A stretch of 64,000 nt of DNA from contig JACMZG010000008.1 in NCBI GenBank assembly GCA_018340805.1, positions 11,505,278-11,569,277 on the forward strand, written 5' to 3'. The DNA is from Microvelia longipes (taxonomy: Eukaryota; Arthropoda; Insecta; Hemiptera; Veliidae). Both the position numbers and the translations under genes were made by a program. This document shows positions 1 through 11,224 of the stretch, piece after piece (within the stretch, counting starts at the first letter, position 1; each line of letters starts with the position of its first letter). The notes under the pieces were generated by a model. It was given only the letters and a program-made list of their open reading frames with translations, was not told the origin of the DNA and did no database searches.

Positions 1-285
1 TACATCAACATTTATTTATATACCAAATTTCAAGTGTCTACGATGTGCCATAGAGTTTTGATGAGTGAGTGAGTGAGAGTCAAAACACTTGTAAATGAAA
101 AATATCTCAACACTTGTGAATGGTTAAAGATATGAAATTCGGTATAACAAGTCAGCTCAATAAGATGTTTTAGTTAATATTAAAAAAATATTTTTTAATG
201 CCCTTAATAAAAAGATACGAGGGGGTGAAAATAGCTTCGAGATGTTTCCTGTAAAGGATGGTACATCAGTGACCGCTAGACTTTG

Positions 286-309
286 CGGGGGGCACTGCTG
301 TGCCCCCCG
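286..309. other. GC-rich perfect hairpin
   Basis: Ten-base arms CGGGGGGCAC and GTGCCCCCCG enclose a four-base loop TGCT. It stands out against AT-rich surroundings. Positions 1-497 otherwise hold no recognisable gene; 310-480 is somewhat GC-richer and may be decayed transposon sequence. Confidence 0.6.
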
Positions 310-497
310 ATGTGAAGTTTATTGACTTGTTTGAGGGACTAAAAAGTGTTTCTTATAATTGTGGTTATAGAACCCTCAAGTATTACAGGAGTGGGTATTT
401 ATCCTTTTCTTGGAGCGGCCTCCTCTAAATTTATAGGGGGGACCGACCAATTTTTTAACGGCGGCTGCACCCTCAAACTTTATTGAGAGAGTTAAAC

Positions 498-839
498 AAG
501 AGTCAAGTCTAGTGTAAAAAGTTGTGAGATCATTGAATAAGCCGTAGGTTCCGAATAATGCTTGTAAATATATGAGGTCTTGGCGGTTTTACTTTGTGAC
601 TTGGCCATTACGCAGCACACACAGAAATGCATAATAAGCATATTAAATAGGCTGAATATATTATAATAGTTTATTTCACACTCTATGTAAGTTGTTTAGT
701 ACCACACTACCTCAAGCTGTATAATGGTTTAGTCACAAAGTGTAACCGCCAAGACCTCATATATTTACAAGCATTATAGGGAACCTAAGACTTGGCTTAG
801 TCAATGATCTCACTACTTTTTACACTGAACTTGACTCTT
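498..839. mobile_element. MITE with ~108-bp terminal inverted repeats
   Basis: The left arm (498-604) and right arm (731-839) are inverted copies with a few mismatches and small indels. They begin AAGAGTCAAG and share a block containing CTTGGCGGTT. A non-coding spacer of about 126 bp separates them. This is the form of a non-autonomous DNA transposon. No convincing target duplication is visible, so the superfamily is unassigned. Confidence 0.7.
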
Positions 840-859
840 TTGTGTTTTGTTGGGATATT

Positions 860-924
860 ATTAAAACATCAATGTTATATGGCATATTCTTCAAGAATAT
901 ACCATATAACATTGATGTTTTAAT
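860..924. repeat. 65-bp near-perfect palindrome
   Basis: The 23-base arms at 860-882 and 902-924 are exact reverse complements, and the pairing continues inward through ATATTCTT/AAGAATAT. RNA from either strand would fold into one long hairpin. It lies 20 bp after the MITE ending at 839. It could be a tiny fold-back transposon or a miRNA-like hairpin; nothing decides between them. Confidence 0.65.
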
Positions 925-1036
925 GTCCACAACTATTACGTGGACATAGAGTATCTGCTACGCTCCAAGTCTATTCTAAAGTTTACAACTGACAGTTTAT
1001 TTTAACAATATAGTTCCAATATACTGTTATAATATT

Positions 1037-1375
1037 ACAGCACACGGTTATAATCAGTTGACAGCACACGGTTATAATAAGTTGACAGCACGGTACACAC
1101 GGTTATAATCAGTGACAGCACACGGTTATAATCAGTTGACAGCACACGGTTATAATCAGTTGACAGCACACGTTATAATCAGTTGCAGCACACGGTTAAA
1201 TCAGTTGACAGCAAAGGTTATAATCAGTTGCAGCTTAGTTAAACGTACAGCTCACGTTATAATCATTGACAGCTCACGGTTATAATCAGTTGACAGCACA
1301 CGGTTATAATCAGTTGACAGCTCACGGTTATAACAGTGACAGCTCACGTATAATCAGTTGACAGCATAGGAAAAT
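1037..1375. repeat. 24-bp minisatellite
   Basis: About 14 head-to-tail copies of a 24-bp unit (GTTGACAGCACACGGTTATA plus four bases). Several copies have one- to three-base deletions. The unit matches the end of the MITE that contains the array. Confidence 0.85.
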
Positions 1376-1495
1376 AGTGTCGAGGAACCAATGAAGTTGA
1401 CCTGATATGAAATTGTAGGACATCCAGGACTAACCTTATTGGCTACTTCACATTATATTCTCACGCTGCCTATAACTGATTAAAACCGTGTGTTA
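1037..1495. mobile_element. MITE whose left terminal repeat has become a tandem array
   Basis: The left terminal motif CACACGGTTATAATCAGTTG begins near 1042 and recurs in inverted form near 1470-1490 (AACTGATTAAAACCGTGTG), which gives a terminal inverted repeat pair. A second element with the same ends lies at 34537-34970. No coding capacity is seen. The interior from 1375 to 1465 is unique. Confidence 0.55.
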
Positions 1496-1499
1496 TAAA

Positions 1500-2280
1500 T
1501 ACATACATCTATAAAATATTTTGTATATCATTTCGTGGTTTTTATTTAGCTAGTCTAATAATATTTTCTAAATAATATTACTCAAATAAAACAAATCAGT
1601 ACAAATAATACAAGATATATTACTAAGCATCAAACATTTTTATAAAATACCAAATATATAATTTTCAGATAATAGTTGGCAACACTGATATTTTACATTT
1701 TGTTTGTTTATTTTATAACAGCTGTTTATAAATCTTCAGTTTTTTATCCTTTGAGTTCTATTATTGTATGTTATTTAATAACTAATACGGTAAACAAAGT
1801 AAACTAATAAAAATTAAATTTATAAAGACTTCAGTCCTTTTTTAAAAATTTATTTAAAGTAAATTGATTATGAACTTTCGCGCCTTTCATAAATTTAATT
1901 GTTATTACAATTTATAACAGTCCAAAAGCTCTAAAGTTATTAGAACTAAACTAATGTTGAAAAAATCATAATAAATCTCAATAACGGCGATAAGAATAAA
2001 CATAAAACCATTGTTGGGAAAACTCTGACTAATCACCTGACATAGAAAGTGTTGCAATGACTTCAAAGACGTCTTCACTGCCTCCAAAATCTCATAGCAA
2101 GTAAAACCTTTATCTTCTCGTTTTTTTTGTTCAACTTATTGCTTTTTGTCGTAATTTAATCATTTATTGTAATCTTAATTTTTTGATGTCACAAAAAATA
2201 CATTGTAACATAAACATAACATTTTATAGTTATTTACTTACCAGGGGAGGAACAGAGTCATTACGCCCCGGTTTTGTTGA
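1500..2280. other. AT-rich spacer, no feature recognised
   Basis: The sequence is AT-rich with short runs. A 60-codon minus-strand frame at 1905-2087 has no family resemblance or splice context and is treated as chance. Confidence 0.5.
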
Positions 2281-2283
2281 GTC

Positions 2284-2445
2284 CTGAGGCGTAAGCCGAG
2301 GAAACCATTATGTTTAAACCCAGAGGCGTAGCCGAGGGGTTTATGGGGATAGTTTCTGAGGCGTAAGCCGAGGAAACCATTATGTTTAAACCCAGAGGCG
2401 TAGCCGAGGGGTTTATGGGGATAGTTTCTGAGGCAGAGCCGAGGA
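2284..2445. repeat. 72-bp tandem repeat with CpG-rich GAGGCGTA(A)GCCGAGG blocks
   Basis: Two full copies of a 72-bp unit plus a partial third. Each unit holds two versions of the block GAGGCGTAAGCCGAGG separated by AT-rich sequence. A related block lies inverted near 4026-4055. The flanks (GCCCCGG near 2272, TTTTTCCTCTAGAAGG near 2513) resemble motifs at 3659 and 3885, so both places may be copies of one unclassified element. Confidence 0.6.
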
Positions 2446-2449
2446 AACC

Positions 2450-3169
2450 AGCAAAAACCAGGAAATTAAAGAGGGGTGTAATGACTGTTTATTCCCGTGG
2501 TACGTACAAGATTTTTCCTCTAGAAGGGAAAAAATTTTAACAAATAAAACTTTTATTATATTTAAATATACATCTTTTGTATTTTAAAGAAACAGATACA
2601 AAGGTTGGCTTGCTTAATCATTCAATTCAAATTAACAGGAATGCCAACTTAAATTTTACTTTTAATTTAAAGAAAACACTGATTTGTATCCAGAATACTT
2701 CCCGAGCAATAAACAAATTTGTCAAGTATTATTTAAAACATTATATTCGTTTCATTTACGTATCTTTTCTCTTTTTGGTTGTTAAAGAAACAAAAGTTTT
2801 TAAGACAATGAATAACTACAACACTGTCTGACATAATTATTTTAGACCAAATCAAATAATGTAAAGAAACAAACGAAACTATTTGATTGTTTACTAGTTT
2901 TTTTTTGTTTACTTTAGAATTAATAAAAGTTAAGTACAGTTTAAAGGTGTGATTTGTCATTACTTCGCCATAATAATTGTAATAGCTGATTTAGTTACTA
3001 CGTTGTTTACCTAAAACACGCTAAAGATAAGGTAAGAAAAGTACTGACGCCATTTCTATTTCTGTCGTATTTAAGTAAAAATGATACGTTTTTTCTTGCT
3101 TAGACGTTGCAACATTAATAAAACACTCTAAAAAAGTAGCAAATATGATAAAAATGCATGCATGTGTTC
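2450..3169. other. AT-rich spacer, no gene supported
   Basis: Two open frames overlap on opposite strands (2577-2831 plus, 2733-2960 minus). Neither resembles a protein family and composition matches the background. Confidence 0.5.
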
Positions 3170-3580
3170 TCAGGCTTGATCAAGTGACTTTAGTTCTATA
3201 AAAAGTTTGAATGATTTATTCAATTAATATTTTCGCCTATCATTGTAGCATCTTCAAAATCTATATCTACAAACTACATTAAAAAATTATTAAAATAAAT
3301 AAATAAACAAACAAACACAATACATTAATGGAAAGACTAGAAAAATCACAGCTTAAAAATAAAAAAAAATTGATGATATTTTTATTTATTTTTAAGCTGT
3401 GTTTTTTCTAGTCTTTCCATAAATATATTGTGTTTGTTTGTTTATTTATTTATTTTAATAGTTTATTAATGTAGTTTGTATATAGATTCTGAAGATGCCT
3501 ACAATGATAGGCGAAATATATTAATTGAATAAATCATTCAAAACTTTTTATAGAACTAAAGTCCCCTTGATCAAGCCTGA
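3170..3580. mobile_element. Fold-back element with hammerhead-like motif in both arms (Penelope terminal-repeat derivative)
   Basis: Arms at 3170-3358 and 3380-3580 are inverted copies (about 190-200 bp) around a short AT-rich centre. The right arm holds CTGAAGA (3489-3495), a helix GCCTA/TAGGC with loop, then GAAA (3513-3516). That is the arrangement found in the terminal repeats of the Penelope-like element at 9194-12139, with different but still pairing helix bases. The right end (TAGAACTAAAGTC) resembles sequence near 36203. The element is probably two terminal repeats joined head-to-head. Confidence 0.6.
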
Positions 3581-3599
3581 GATGGAGTTCTATAAAATT

Positions 3600-4130
3600 T
3601 CCAGTGCTACAAAGAACAAACTATTAACATGCATGTGTTTATAAAAATATTAATTAATGCCCCGGTTTATAGTAAAACGAAAAAAACAATGTTTCCCGGA
3701 CTGGATTCGATCAAGGAATCTTTAGACTTCTAAGCAAATTTCTAACCGATGGCGCCAAACAGTAGGGCGGAAAGTGATTTAAATTCCGCCCTAATTTTTG
3801 TTCCCTCCCTTATTTTCACAAACAGTCCGTAATACGGTTTTTTCCTCTCTAAAAATAAGGGCGGAAAGTTATTTTTTCCTCTTCTAGGGGAAAAATATTT
3901 TTTTTACACTTTTCTGCGATAAGTAGATAAAATAGGTGTCTGTGCAGCAAAAGAATAATTGCTCATTGGGGCTATAGCGTTTACCTGCATGGGCTCTGCC
4001 TTGTCAATGAAATAGGTCAATTACCAGCCTCGGCTTGCGCCTAAGCCTCGGCGAAAGCTACGGTAATTTCTGTAGCCTTCGCCTTCAACTCTGGGGCTAG
4101 TTAATGAAACGTATTCAAAATGTTTTTTTG
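3600..4130. other. Unclassified repeat debris with tRNA-like segment
   Basis: Contains the inverted pair AGGGCGGAA/TTCCGCCCT near 3764-3804, a second GGGCGGAAAG near 3861, and a CpG-rich block at 4020-4110 related in inverse orientation to the repeat at 2284. No coding frame is supported. Confidence 0.4.
3697..3757 (-). mobile_element. tRNA-like (SINE head or tRNA relic)
   Basis: Read on the minus strand, it starts GGCGCCATCGGTTAGAA (A-box-like, 3741-3757) and reaches GATCGAATCC (B-box-like, 3703-3712) about 30 bases later. This is the spacing of an internal RNA polymerase III promoter. The arms do not complete a cloverleaf, so a functional tRNA is unlikely. Confidence 0.4.
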
Positions 4131-4705
4131 TCGCCTAGTAGCATAATACAAAATAACCTTTTAAGAAAATAATCTAAAATCAATCATGTTAAATTCCTTT
4201 ATCTTTGAATTAAAGTGTTACAAGCATACCTAAGTTACAATTGGAATTTAATTTTAATATACTCTAATAAAAATTTTTAATTATAATCGTAAATTGTGTT
4301 CTCATTAGTTTATTCATTTAAAATGTTAAGTTGTAGGATTAAGGGCGATAATTGGTTGTTTTATATGCGCATCACGATATTTAACAAGATCTTTTATCTG
4401 TGTTTAGTGTGGAGTATTATCGCGTCGCAAACCTTTCATAATTCACGATTATGCCTTTTTTCGGGGCAGGTTCACATCGTTGTTCAAATCATTTTAAAAT
4501 AGTATTAAAAAGGTCAGCAATTTTGAAGTTTTTTTTTCAGTCTAATCGATATTTCGAACTTCGAAATTTCTTTTTTAAGTTACTTTTGGACATTATTTAT
4601 TAGTTATTAAGTCATATTAGGCAAGATAAACTGTAGTAAGAAATAATTTGTAACAAAGATTTTTAATTAAAGATATAGCTCTCACCAACAAATAATCTTT
4701 TAGCT
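4131..4705. other. AT-rich spacer, no feature recognised
   Basis: The 68-codon frame at 4296-4502 has no recognisable homology, and no repeat shared with other loci was noticed. Confidence 0.4.
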
Positions 4706-4707
4706 AC

Positions 4708-5708
4708 CTGTTAAGTAAACTCCTACGTCAATAGCTTCTGTAAAGTTAATTCCTGCGTTGATAGTTAAGTACACTCCTACGTCGATAGTTAAGTAAAGTA
4801 AACTCCTACGTCGATAGTTGAGTAAACTTCTACGTCGCTAGTTAAGTATACTCCTACGTCGATAGCTCCTGTTAAGTTAATTCCTGCGTCGATAGTTAAG
4901 TAAACTCCTACGTCGATAGCTCCTGTTAAGTTAATTCCTGCGTCGATAGTTAAGGTACACTCCTACGTCGATAGTTAAGTAAACTCCTACGTTGATAGTT
5001 AAGCAAACTTCTACGTCGCTAGTTAAGTACACTCCTACGTCGATAGTTAAGTAAACTCCTACGTCGATAGTTAAGTAAACTTCTACGTCGCTAGTTAAGT
5101 ACACTCCTACGTCGATAGTTAAGTACACTCCTACGTCCTAGTTAAGTACACTCCTATATCGATAGTTAAGTACACTCCTACGTCGATAGTTAATTAAACT
5201 CCTACGTTGATAGTTAAGCAAACTTCTACGTCGCTAGTAAAGGAAACTCCTACGTCGATAGCTCCTGTTAAGTTAATTCCTGCGTCGACAGTTAAGTACA
5301 CTCCTACGTCGCTAGTTAAGTAAACTCCTACGTCGATAGTTAAGGTAAACTCTTACGTCGATAGCTCTGTTAAGTTAATTCCTGCGTTCGACAGTTAAGT
5401 ACACTCCTACGTCCTAGGTTAAGTTAAAACTCCTACGTCGATAGGTTAAGTAAACTCCTACGTCGATAGTTAAGTAAACTTCTACGTCGCTAGTTAAGTA
5501 CACTCCTACGTCGATAGTTAATAGTTAAGTACACACCTACGTCGATAGTTAAGTACACACCTACGTCGATAGTTACGTACACTCTTACGTCGATAATTAA
5601 GTACACTCCTACGTTGATAGTTACGTATACTCCTACGTCGATAGTTAAGTAAACTTTTACGTCGATAGTCCCTGTGGAGTAAACTCCTAGGTTCGATAAT
5701 AGTTAAAA
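4708..5708. repeat. 24-bp minisatellite, about 1 kb
   Basis: About 40 copies of a 24-bp unit, GTTAAGTACACTCCTACGTC plus GATA, with variants (CTTCTACGTCGCTA, ATTCCTGCGTCGAT) that form higher-order groups. Because 24 is a multiple of three, a minus-strand frame (4931-5128) reads as a repeated octapeptide. Frame-breaking indels elsewhere argue against a gene. Confidence 0.9.
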
Positions 5709-5959
5709 CTGTTTCTGCAGAGAGATATTATTACTTCAATACCTACGGCTACAAAGACAGCTACCGTCAATACTTTCTGTTAGAAAAACAAGTATTGTTT
5801 ATATGATACTTGCTGTTACGTTGGCTTCTCCGATCAATACCGTCGATAATTGGTGCTAGATAATCAAATATCTTTGAGGTTTGGTGTAAATAAACAATTA
5901 TACGTTTGATACTTGATCAGTAATCTGCTCCGTGCATAATTGTTGCAGTACAATTACAT

Positions 5960-6062
5960 TTACCTTTGACTAGACTTAGATTAGACTAACATATGTGCCA
6001 AGTTTCATCTCATTACCAGCATTAGTTCTTTTTTTATCGAATGACTTGTGTTCGTTTATTAA
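5960..6062 (+). mobile_element. Fragment of unclassified interspersed repeat (family G)
   Basis: Matches the end of the longer copy seen inverted at 30953-31400, with shared words such as CTAACATATGTGCC and GAATGACTTGTGTTCG. Other pieces lie at 12440-12790, 15360-15600, 17560-17640, 30480-30590, 33420-33620 and 58030-58370. No protein-coding part has been seen. Confidence 0.5.
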
Positions 6063-6100
6063 AAAAATTGTAAAAAAATAATAGGAAAATAAGCCGATTG

Positions 6101-6349
6101 CCTCCGTATAGTAGAAAATAATCTGCCTCCGTAGCCGCGGTCGTGTATTACTAGACTTCAGCACCGGATTTCCGGGGTTCACAGCCCGGACTATGCTCTG
6201 AGTTTTTATGAATAGAATTTGATGTAAAAAGATTTCGCCAACTTTAGCTTTACTTTGAGCATAGTAGATGTGACTCACCCGAGGGGGTTTTCGCAGGGCG
6301 AATATCCTGAAGGGCCGAAAGGCCTTAAAACAGGCATTATTATCATTAT
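6101..6349 (+). mobile_element. tRNA-derived SINE, family B
   Basis: Flanked by a perfect 12-bp target duplication, ATAAGCCGATTG (6089-6100 and 6350-6361). The head GCCTCCGTAGCCGCGGTCG and the B-box-like GGGGTTCACAGCCC mark a decayed tRNA-derived promoter; the first ~30 bp of the head are partly duplicated. The 3' end has a hairpin with GAAA loop (near 6311-6327) followed by GGCATTATTATC, shared with the copies at 51026 and 43585. Confidence 0.8.
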
Positions 6350-6410
6350 ATAAGCCGATTGAGTTGCAATTTGGTAAAAGTGAATACATTTACGTAATAA
6401 ATAAGTACAC

Positions 6411-6682
6411 CAAGTTTCGAAATGTTTATCTTTGATTTTTGTTTGAATCATAAAAGTTAAACAGCATCGAGCTTGGTCATGGGCTAGATGGGTGACGGCT
6501 GGAAATGAAACGGATGTATTTGCTATCTGAGGGCGAGCGAGACGTGCCCGAAGATGTATTACAGTATAAATTTTAATGACTTGTATATTCTGAGGACGAG
6601 CAATGCAAGTCCGAAGTAGAGAGGATGAGCGTAGCGAATCTGATGTGATGAGGAAAAGTTCCGAGGTACCCTATACCCGAAT
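6411..6682 (+). mobile_element. 5S rRNA-derived SINE
   Basis: Positions 6456-6505 read AACAGCATCGAGCTTGGTC, then AGATGGGTGACGGCTGG. These correspond to the A box, intermediate element and C box of the internal promoter of insect 5S rRNA. The body carries the family block GAGGACGAGC...GTCCGAAG and ends with TTCCGAGGTACCC and CCGATTTTT-like sequence. Here the body is partly duplicated. The frame at 6573-6848 is a shadow of this SINE. Confidence 0.75.
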
Positions 6683-6902
6683 TTTTAAAATAATTGGAAA
6701 TATTGTGGTAGATGCCGCTTACAAAACTAGAACTATACCAGAACCTGCTACTGAATAACTGCTCCCCGGTGGCCGCATGGCCGTGAAGCTGCCTCGAGGG
6801 CCGCAAAGAGACTTGCCGAGGGCCGAGTCTCTCGTCGGCCCTCATCAAAGACGTTAACTAGAAGCTCTGAGGTAGAGGCCAAGGTCTTTTTTCGTAAAAG
6901 GA

Positions 6903-7597
<695 letters not shown>

Positions 7598-7918
7598 ATG
7601 CTCGACCCCGAACTTTTACTGCATTTCTGCATCCCCTAGGAATGCGTAGGTGGAGATGGATTTTAGCGCGAGTTTAAAATCGTGTTCGGTCTGTGCTAAT
7701 TACCTATATGTCTGAGATCAAGGATAAATAAATCCAAAATAAGAGTTGAGAGAAATTAAGAAAAAAATATTATTAATTTATTCAGACATCACGTATTTTA
7801 ATTAATATTTTAAGGATTTTTAAATGTGCTTTCCATATTTAAACAATTATTTACCTTAAGCATGAAGAAAAAGTGCACTAACCCTCGTGATGAGGTTGAA
7901 AAGTAAATACCCTGAGTA

Positions 7919-8475
7919 GTAGTAGTAGTAGTAATATAGGGGGAGTGGTTAGTAACTATCAGGCAAGTAAGCCACGTGGTTGGGCCCTTTTTGCCAACTC
8001 CCTAAGATAGTACTCTGCTCCTTTTAATTTCAAGTGTATGTATATTTCATCTAATCTAGACAGAAGAGCCGTGAATTTCTATGGTTCCTCTCATGCTTTT
8101 TCAAGCAATCATACATATTCTCACTGACTTATAGTCTAGTCTAGGAACAACACGTGCTCTCACGGTTAAACCAAACCTCCACACACTTTAAACTACAAGG
8201 CAGAAACAGTATAGTATTATAATGAATCTACAATGAGGGTCCTAAATTTTGCCTATACCCAGTTTCATTTAGGGTAAGGGATCTTTAACGAGTACCTGAC
8301 AACGCACAGGCTCGAGACCACCGGCTTAACGTCCCTACTGAAGGACGTGGTACACAGAATTTTTATCCCTCTCTTAAAAATCCTAGAGGCCCGTGCTGGG
8401 ATTGAACCCATGACTAAAAGTCCATTCATTCTGTGTATTGGCCGCGTAACTTAACCACTACACCACGGGTGACTC
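7919..8475 (-). mobile_element. tRNA-derived SINE, family A, full length (557 bp)
   Basis: Flanked by a perfect 15-bp target duplication, TAAATACCCTGAGTA (7904-7918 and 8476-8490). On the minus strand it begins with a tRNA-like head: CCGTGGTGTAGTGGTTAAG (A box region, about 8468-8450) and GGGTTCAATCCC (B box, 8409-8398). A unique body of about 400 bp follows, and it ends in a short ACT/TAC trinucleotide tail (7918-7936). An internally deleted copy is at 31864-32061. Confidence 0.85.
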
Positions 8476-8490
8476 TAAATACCCTGAGTA

Positions 8491-8977
8491 AAAAGGCTTT
8501 GGTTTCCAAGCCGCTCTGCATTTCCTCTTTAACTTTGTCAGTTGCGTGAAAGGCTCTTGACTTTGAAGTTGCAAATTCTATCCTTACTAGAGGCGCACTC
8601 TGTTGATAGTTTTATTATATCAGATTCATCACCAAGTGTTAGTAAAATAATACTGATTGTTTACTGTTAAATTCAGTTTTGCAAATAAATTTAATTTTGC
8701 AAATAAATTAATTTTGAGTGTAAATTCACTCAAACATATAAATTTCTGTTAAATGCAGCAACAATATTTTTAAAATTTCCTTACAATAATTATAATTAAT
8801 AAAGGATATTCTTTTAAATTTGTGTATTTGACTGGTTAAATTTAAATTTAACTAGCTTAAAAAAATATAAATGATTCAGCACTTGTGTTAATAAAGCAAA
8901 TGAACTAGTTAACACGAAATATTTTCCCTAAATAGTTAAAATAAAATTATAAAAAGCTTATTTGATATTAACAAGTC
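8491..8977. other. AT-rich spacer, no feature recognised
   Basis: AT-rich unique sequence without a supported reading frame. Confidence 0.4.
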
Positions 8978-8980
8978 TTA

Positions 8981-9098
8981 GACCCGTATTCAAAGACATT
9001 TTACTTATCTATACCTAATATTTTCCTTAAGGGGTCCTTAAGGAAAATGTTAGGTTTAGGTAAGGAAAATGTTAGGAAAATGTCTTTGAATACGGGCC
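8981..9098. mobile_element. PIF/Harbinger-like MITE, copy 1
   Basis: Terminal repeats G(G/A)CCCGTATTCAAAGACATTTT are inverted at both ends. A 3-bp duplication TTA (8978-8980 and 9099-9101) flanks them. The short interior is built from TTAGG/CCTAA and CTTAAGG words. Copies 2 and 3 (18397, 57776) have the same ends with CTA and TAA duplications; 3-bp T(T/A)A targets are typical of PIF/Harbinger. Confidence 0.75.
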
Positions 9099-9290
9099 TT
9101 AGTCTACACAGTTATTAAAATCTTGTTTTTATAAAAATAAACACTAACGTGAATATGCAAACAGCTGTTACACTTATTGGTGACATAAAAACCTGAAGAC
9201 CTAAATGTTTTAAAATGAGCATAAATGGAGTCCATCGTAATAGAACGAAAGAATAAAAAGTCTCTCCACAGTTTATGATATTTATTTACA

Positions 9291-9340
9291 ATAAAGCAGA
9301 GCGCTTTCGACCTAACAAGAGGTCATCTTCAGTGCCTATT
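9291..9340 (-). ncRNA. Hammerhead-like motif in left Penelope terminal repeat
   Basis: Inverted counterpart of the motif at 12021-12070: GGCA, CTGAAGA, a GACCT/AGGTC helix with loop, GAAA and a GCGC palindrome. Confidence 0.55.
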
Positions 9341-9513
9341 AAACAAATAAGACAAAAATAAATTTAAAAAACCTTACTTAGAAAGAAAAAAATAAATAAA
9401 TAAAAATACAAAGTAAACAAATAAGAACAGAAATGCAGTTAAACATAATAAATAAAATAAATTTACCGTTGAGCAGAGAATAAAAGACAGAATGAATTAT
9501 TAATTAAACAAAA

Positions 9514-9995
9514 TTAAGATAGAGGTTTGAGCAGGCTTGTAACAAGACACATACTGGTTGGTTTAGGGTGCGGCGCTCGCAGTAACGCATTGATAAGCGG
9601 CGTCCTCTCCCCTCTCTCGTTTAAGTTTAAATCGCCAACAGTGTCTTGACTTCTGAATATCTCCAAGTTTTCTAAAAAGTTTAACTTACGACCTTTATCT
9701 CCGTAATGCAATATGCAAGTTTTATGCGGAGCATTCACGTGGTTGTCAGTGATGAGGTGTATGTAGAACTTACTGGAAGCACGTTTAAGATGTTCAGAAA
9801 GTCTGGTGCTTAGTTTCCTACCAGTCTGGCCTAAGTACTCAGCTTGGCACTCCCCACATTGGACTTTATACACCCCACTACGCGATTCCAAAGGGATTGG
9901 GTCCTTCACATTACTAAGGTAGGTTTTTAAAGTCTTGCGATTGCTGAAGCTTACATTTAAGTTGCTACTCTTCAACACACTACCTAAACGCTGCG
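9514..9995 (-). pseudogene. Penelope GIY-YIG endonuclease, inverted copy
   Basis: Encodes the same protein segment as the plus-strand endonuclease (11365-11846), from RLGSVLKSS to the C-terminal stop. It includes GVYKVQCGEC and YLGQTGRK. It is not preceded by a reverse transcriptase: upstream on this strand lies an N-terminal-type segment in another frame, so it cannot be part of a working polyprotein. Confidence 0.85.
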
Positions 9996-9996
9996 G

Positions 9997-10400
9997 TACT
10001 TGTGGTAGTGAGACTGGTGGTTTGAATAGGAGTAGCGTTAGGATTACTATTGGCATTGTTGATATTGTTATTATTATTATGATGTTTTAGTCTCTCTATT
10101 TTTAAACTAAGCTTGTGTTGTTTTCTTCTTCCTATGTCCAAAACAAGACGTGAAATATCAGAGTCTATAATAACAACATTATTTTCACCGAGTGTATTAA
10201 CAAGCTTTCCTCTAATATATTTACTATAATGCCTAGCGTTATCTCGTACCTTATACCATCTATGTAATTCTTCCTTTAACAGCATAAAATTAAATCTGTT
10301 TTTAAGCCTGTTGTTAATCACTAATTTATGAATGCCGTATTTTAAAATAAATACGGGAATAAGACAAAACTGAATACATTTATTAATAAACCAGATATTT
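9997..10400 (-). pseudogene. Probable Penelope N-terminal region, inverted fragment
   Basis: The minus-strand frame encodes a basic segment with YKVRDNARHYSKYIRGK and LDIGRRKQHKLSLKIERLK, then an Asn-rich stretch. Its place in the element and its basic Arg/Lys/Leu pattern suit the region upstream of the reverse transcriptase in Penelope-like proteins. I infer this rather than recognise it firmly. The frame's first ~27 codons (10477-10400) are only antisense to the plus-strand reverse transcriptase. The frame hits a stop at the junction with the endonuclease segment. Confidence 0.5.
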
Positions 10401-10411
10401 TTTTTTTTTGT

Positions 10412-11224
10412 TCTTCTGCAACCGGAAAGCTTGGTAAATGGGCTAATAAGATGTTTTACAAAACGACAAACTTTCAAGCCATTGACGCTGTGAAAAACAC
10501 GTGCGAGTTTGTTGAAACTTTGAAGTCAGTCCACTTACCAAATAAGTTTATTCTTGTATCGTTTGACGTCGTCAATTTGTTTACATGCATACCATCGGAT
10601 ACTTGCCTACGTTTATTCAGTGCATTACTAGGTAAACATTCTACTGATAAAATTTTTAATGCCGAGCTTTTAGAAATAATGGAGCTGTGTCTGAGTCAAA
10701 ATTATTTCTGTTTCAATGAAGCTTTTTACAGTGGTAAAGGAGGCTTGGCTATGGGAGCACCTTTATCTCCCCTAGGTGCGAATGTTTTCATGCACTTCTT
10801 TTACAAAGAGTTCATAGATGACATCAATAACCCGTTCAGAAAATATATCAAGTTCTGGAAGCGGTATGTAGACGATATTTTTGTGGTATGGGTTGGTTCG
10901 ATTAATAAACTTGACGCTTTTCTTGAATATTTAAATAATTGTAAACATTACCTTAAATTTACACTTGAGGTAGAAGAAGGAGGCAAACTCAACTACCTAG
11001 ATGTCTCAATATTCAGGAAAGAAAGTCAACTAAGCTTTGAAGTATATAGAAAGCCAACATCCACAGACAACGTGATTCCGGCCGATTCTCATCACCCGTG
11101 GTGCCACAAAATGGCGGCCTTCAACTCATTTATTCATCGTCTACTAACCCTCCCCCTGGATCAAGAAGCATATCTCAAAGAATACAATATAATTTGCGAT
11201 ATAGCCCCGGGCGAACGGATATAG
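10412..11224 (+). pseudogene. Penelope-like reverse transcriptase (5' truncated)
   Basis: The in-frame sequence begins upstream of the first ATG (10451) with TGKLGKWANK, which fits a conserved Penelope-type reverse transcriptase segment. LVSFDVVNLFTCIP, GLAMGAPLSPLGANVFMHFF and the catalytic KRYVDDIFVVW follow. The frame ends at a stop at 11222-11224. The continuation (ANGYRVEIVDKIIRKK) is intact in the next frame from 11211, so one extra base in the stretch GCCCCGGGC (about 11203-11211) separates it from the endonuclease. The N-terminus is missing on this strand. Confidence 0.9.

Noticed and set aside
4931..5128. Frame encoding a repeated octapeptide VYLTIDVG
   Set aside because: It reads a 24-bp minisatellite whose other copies contain frame-breaking indels; no start context or neighbouring exon.
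4708..5708. CRISPR-like spacing of repeats
   Set aside because: Units are head-to-tail with no unique spacers; this is a eukaryotic minisatellite. The same applies to arrays at 16285, 52066, 54778 and 59995.
10400..10477. First part of the minus-strand frame 9980-10477 as Penelope protein
   Set aside because: These codons are antisense to the conserved start of the plus-strand reverse transcriptase; only the part below about 10400 is a plausible Penelope segment.
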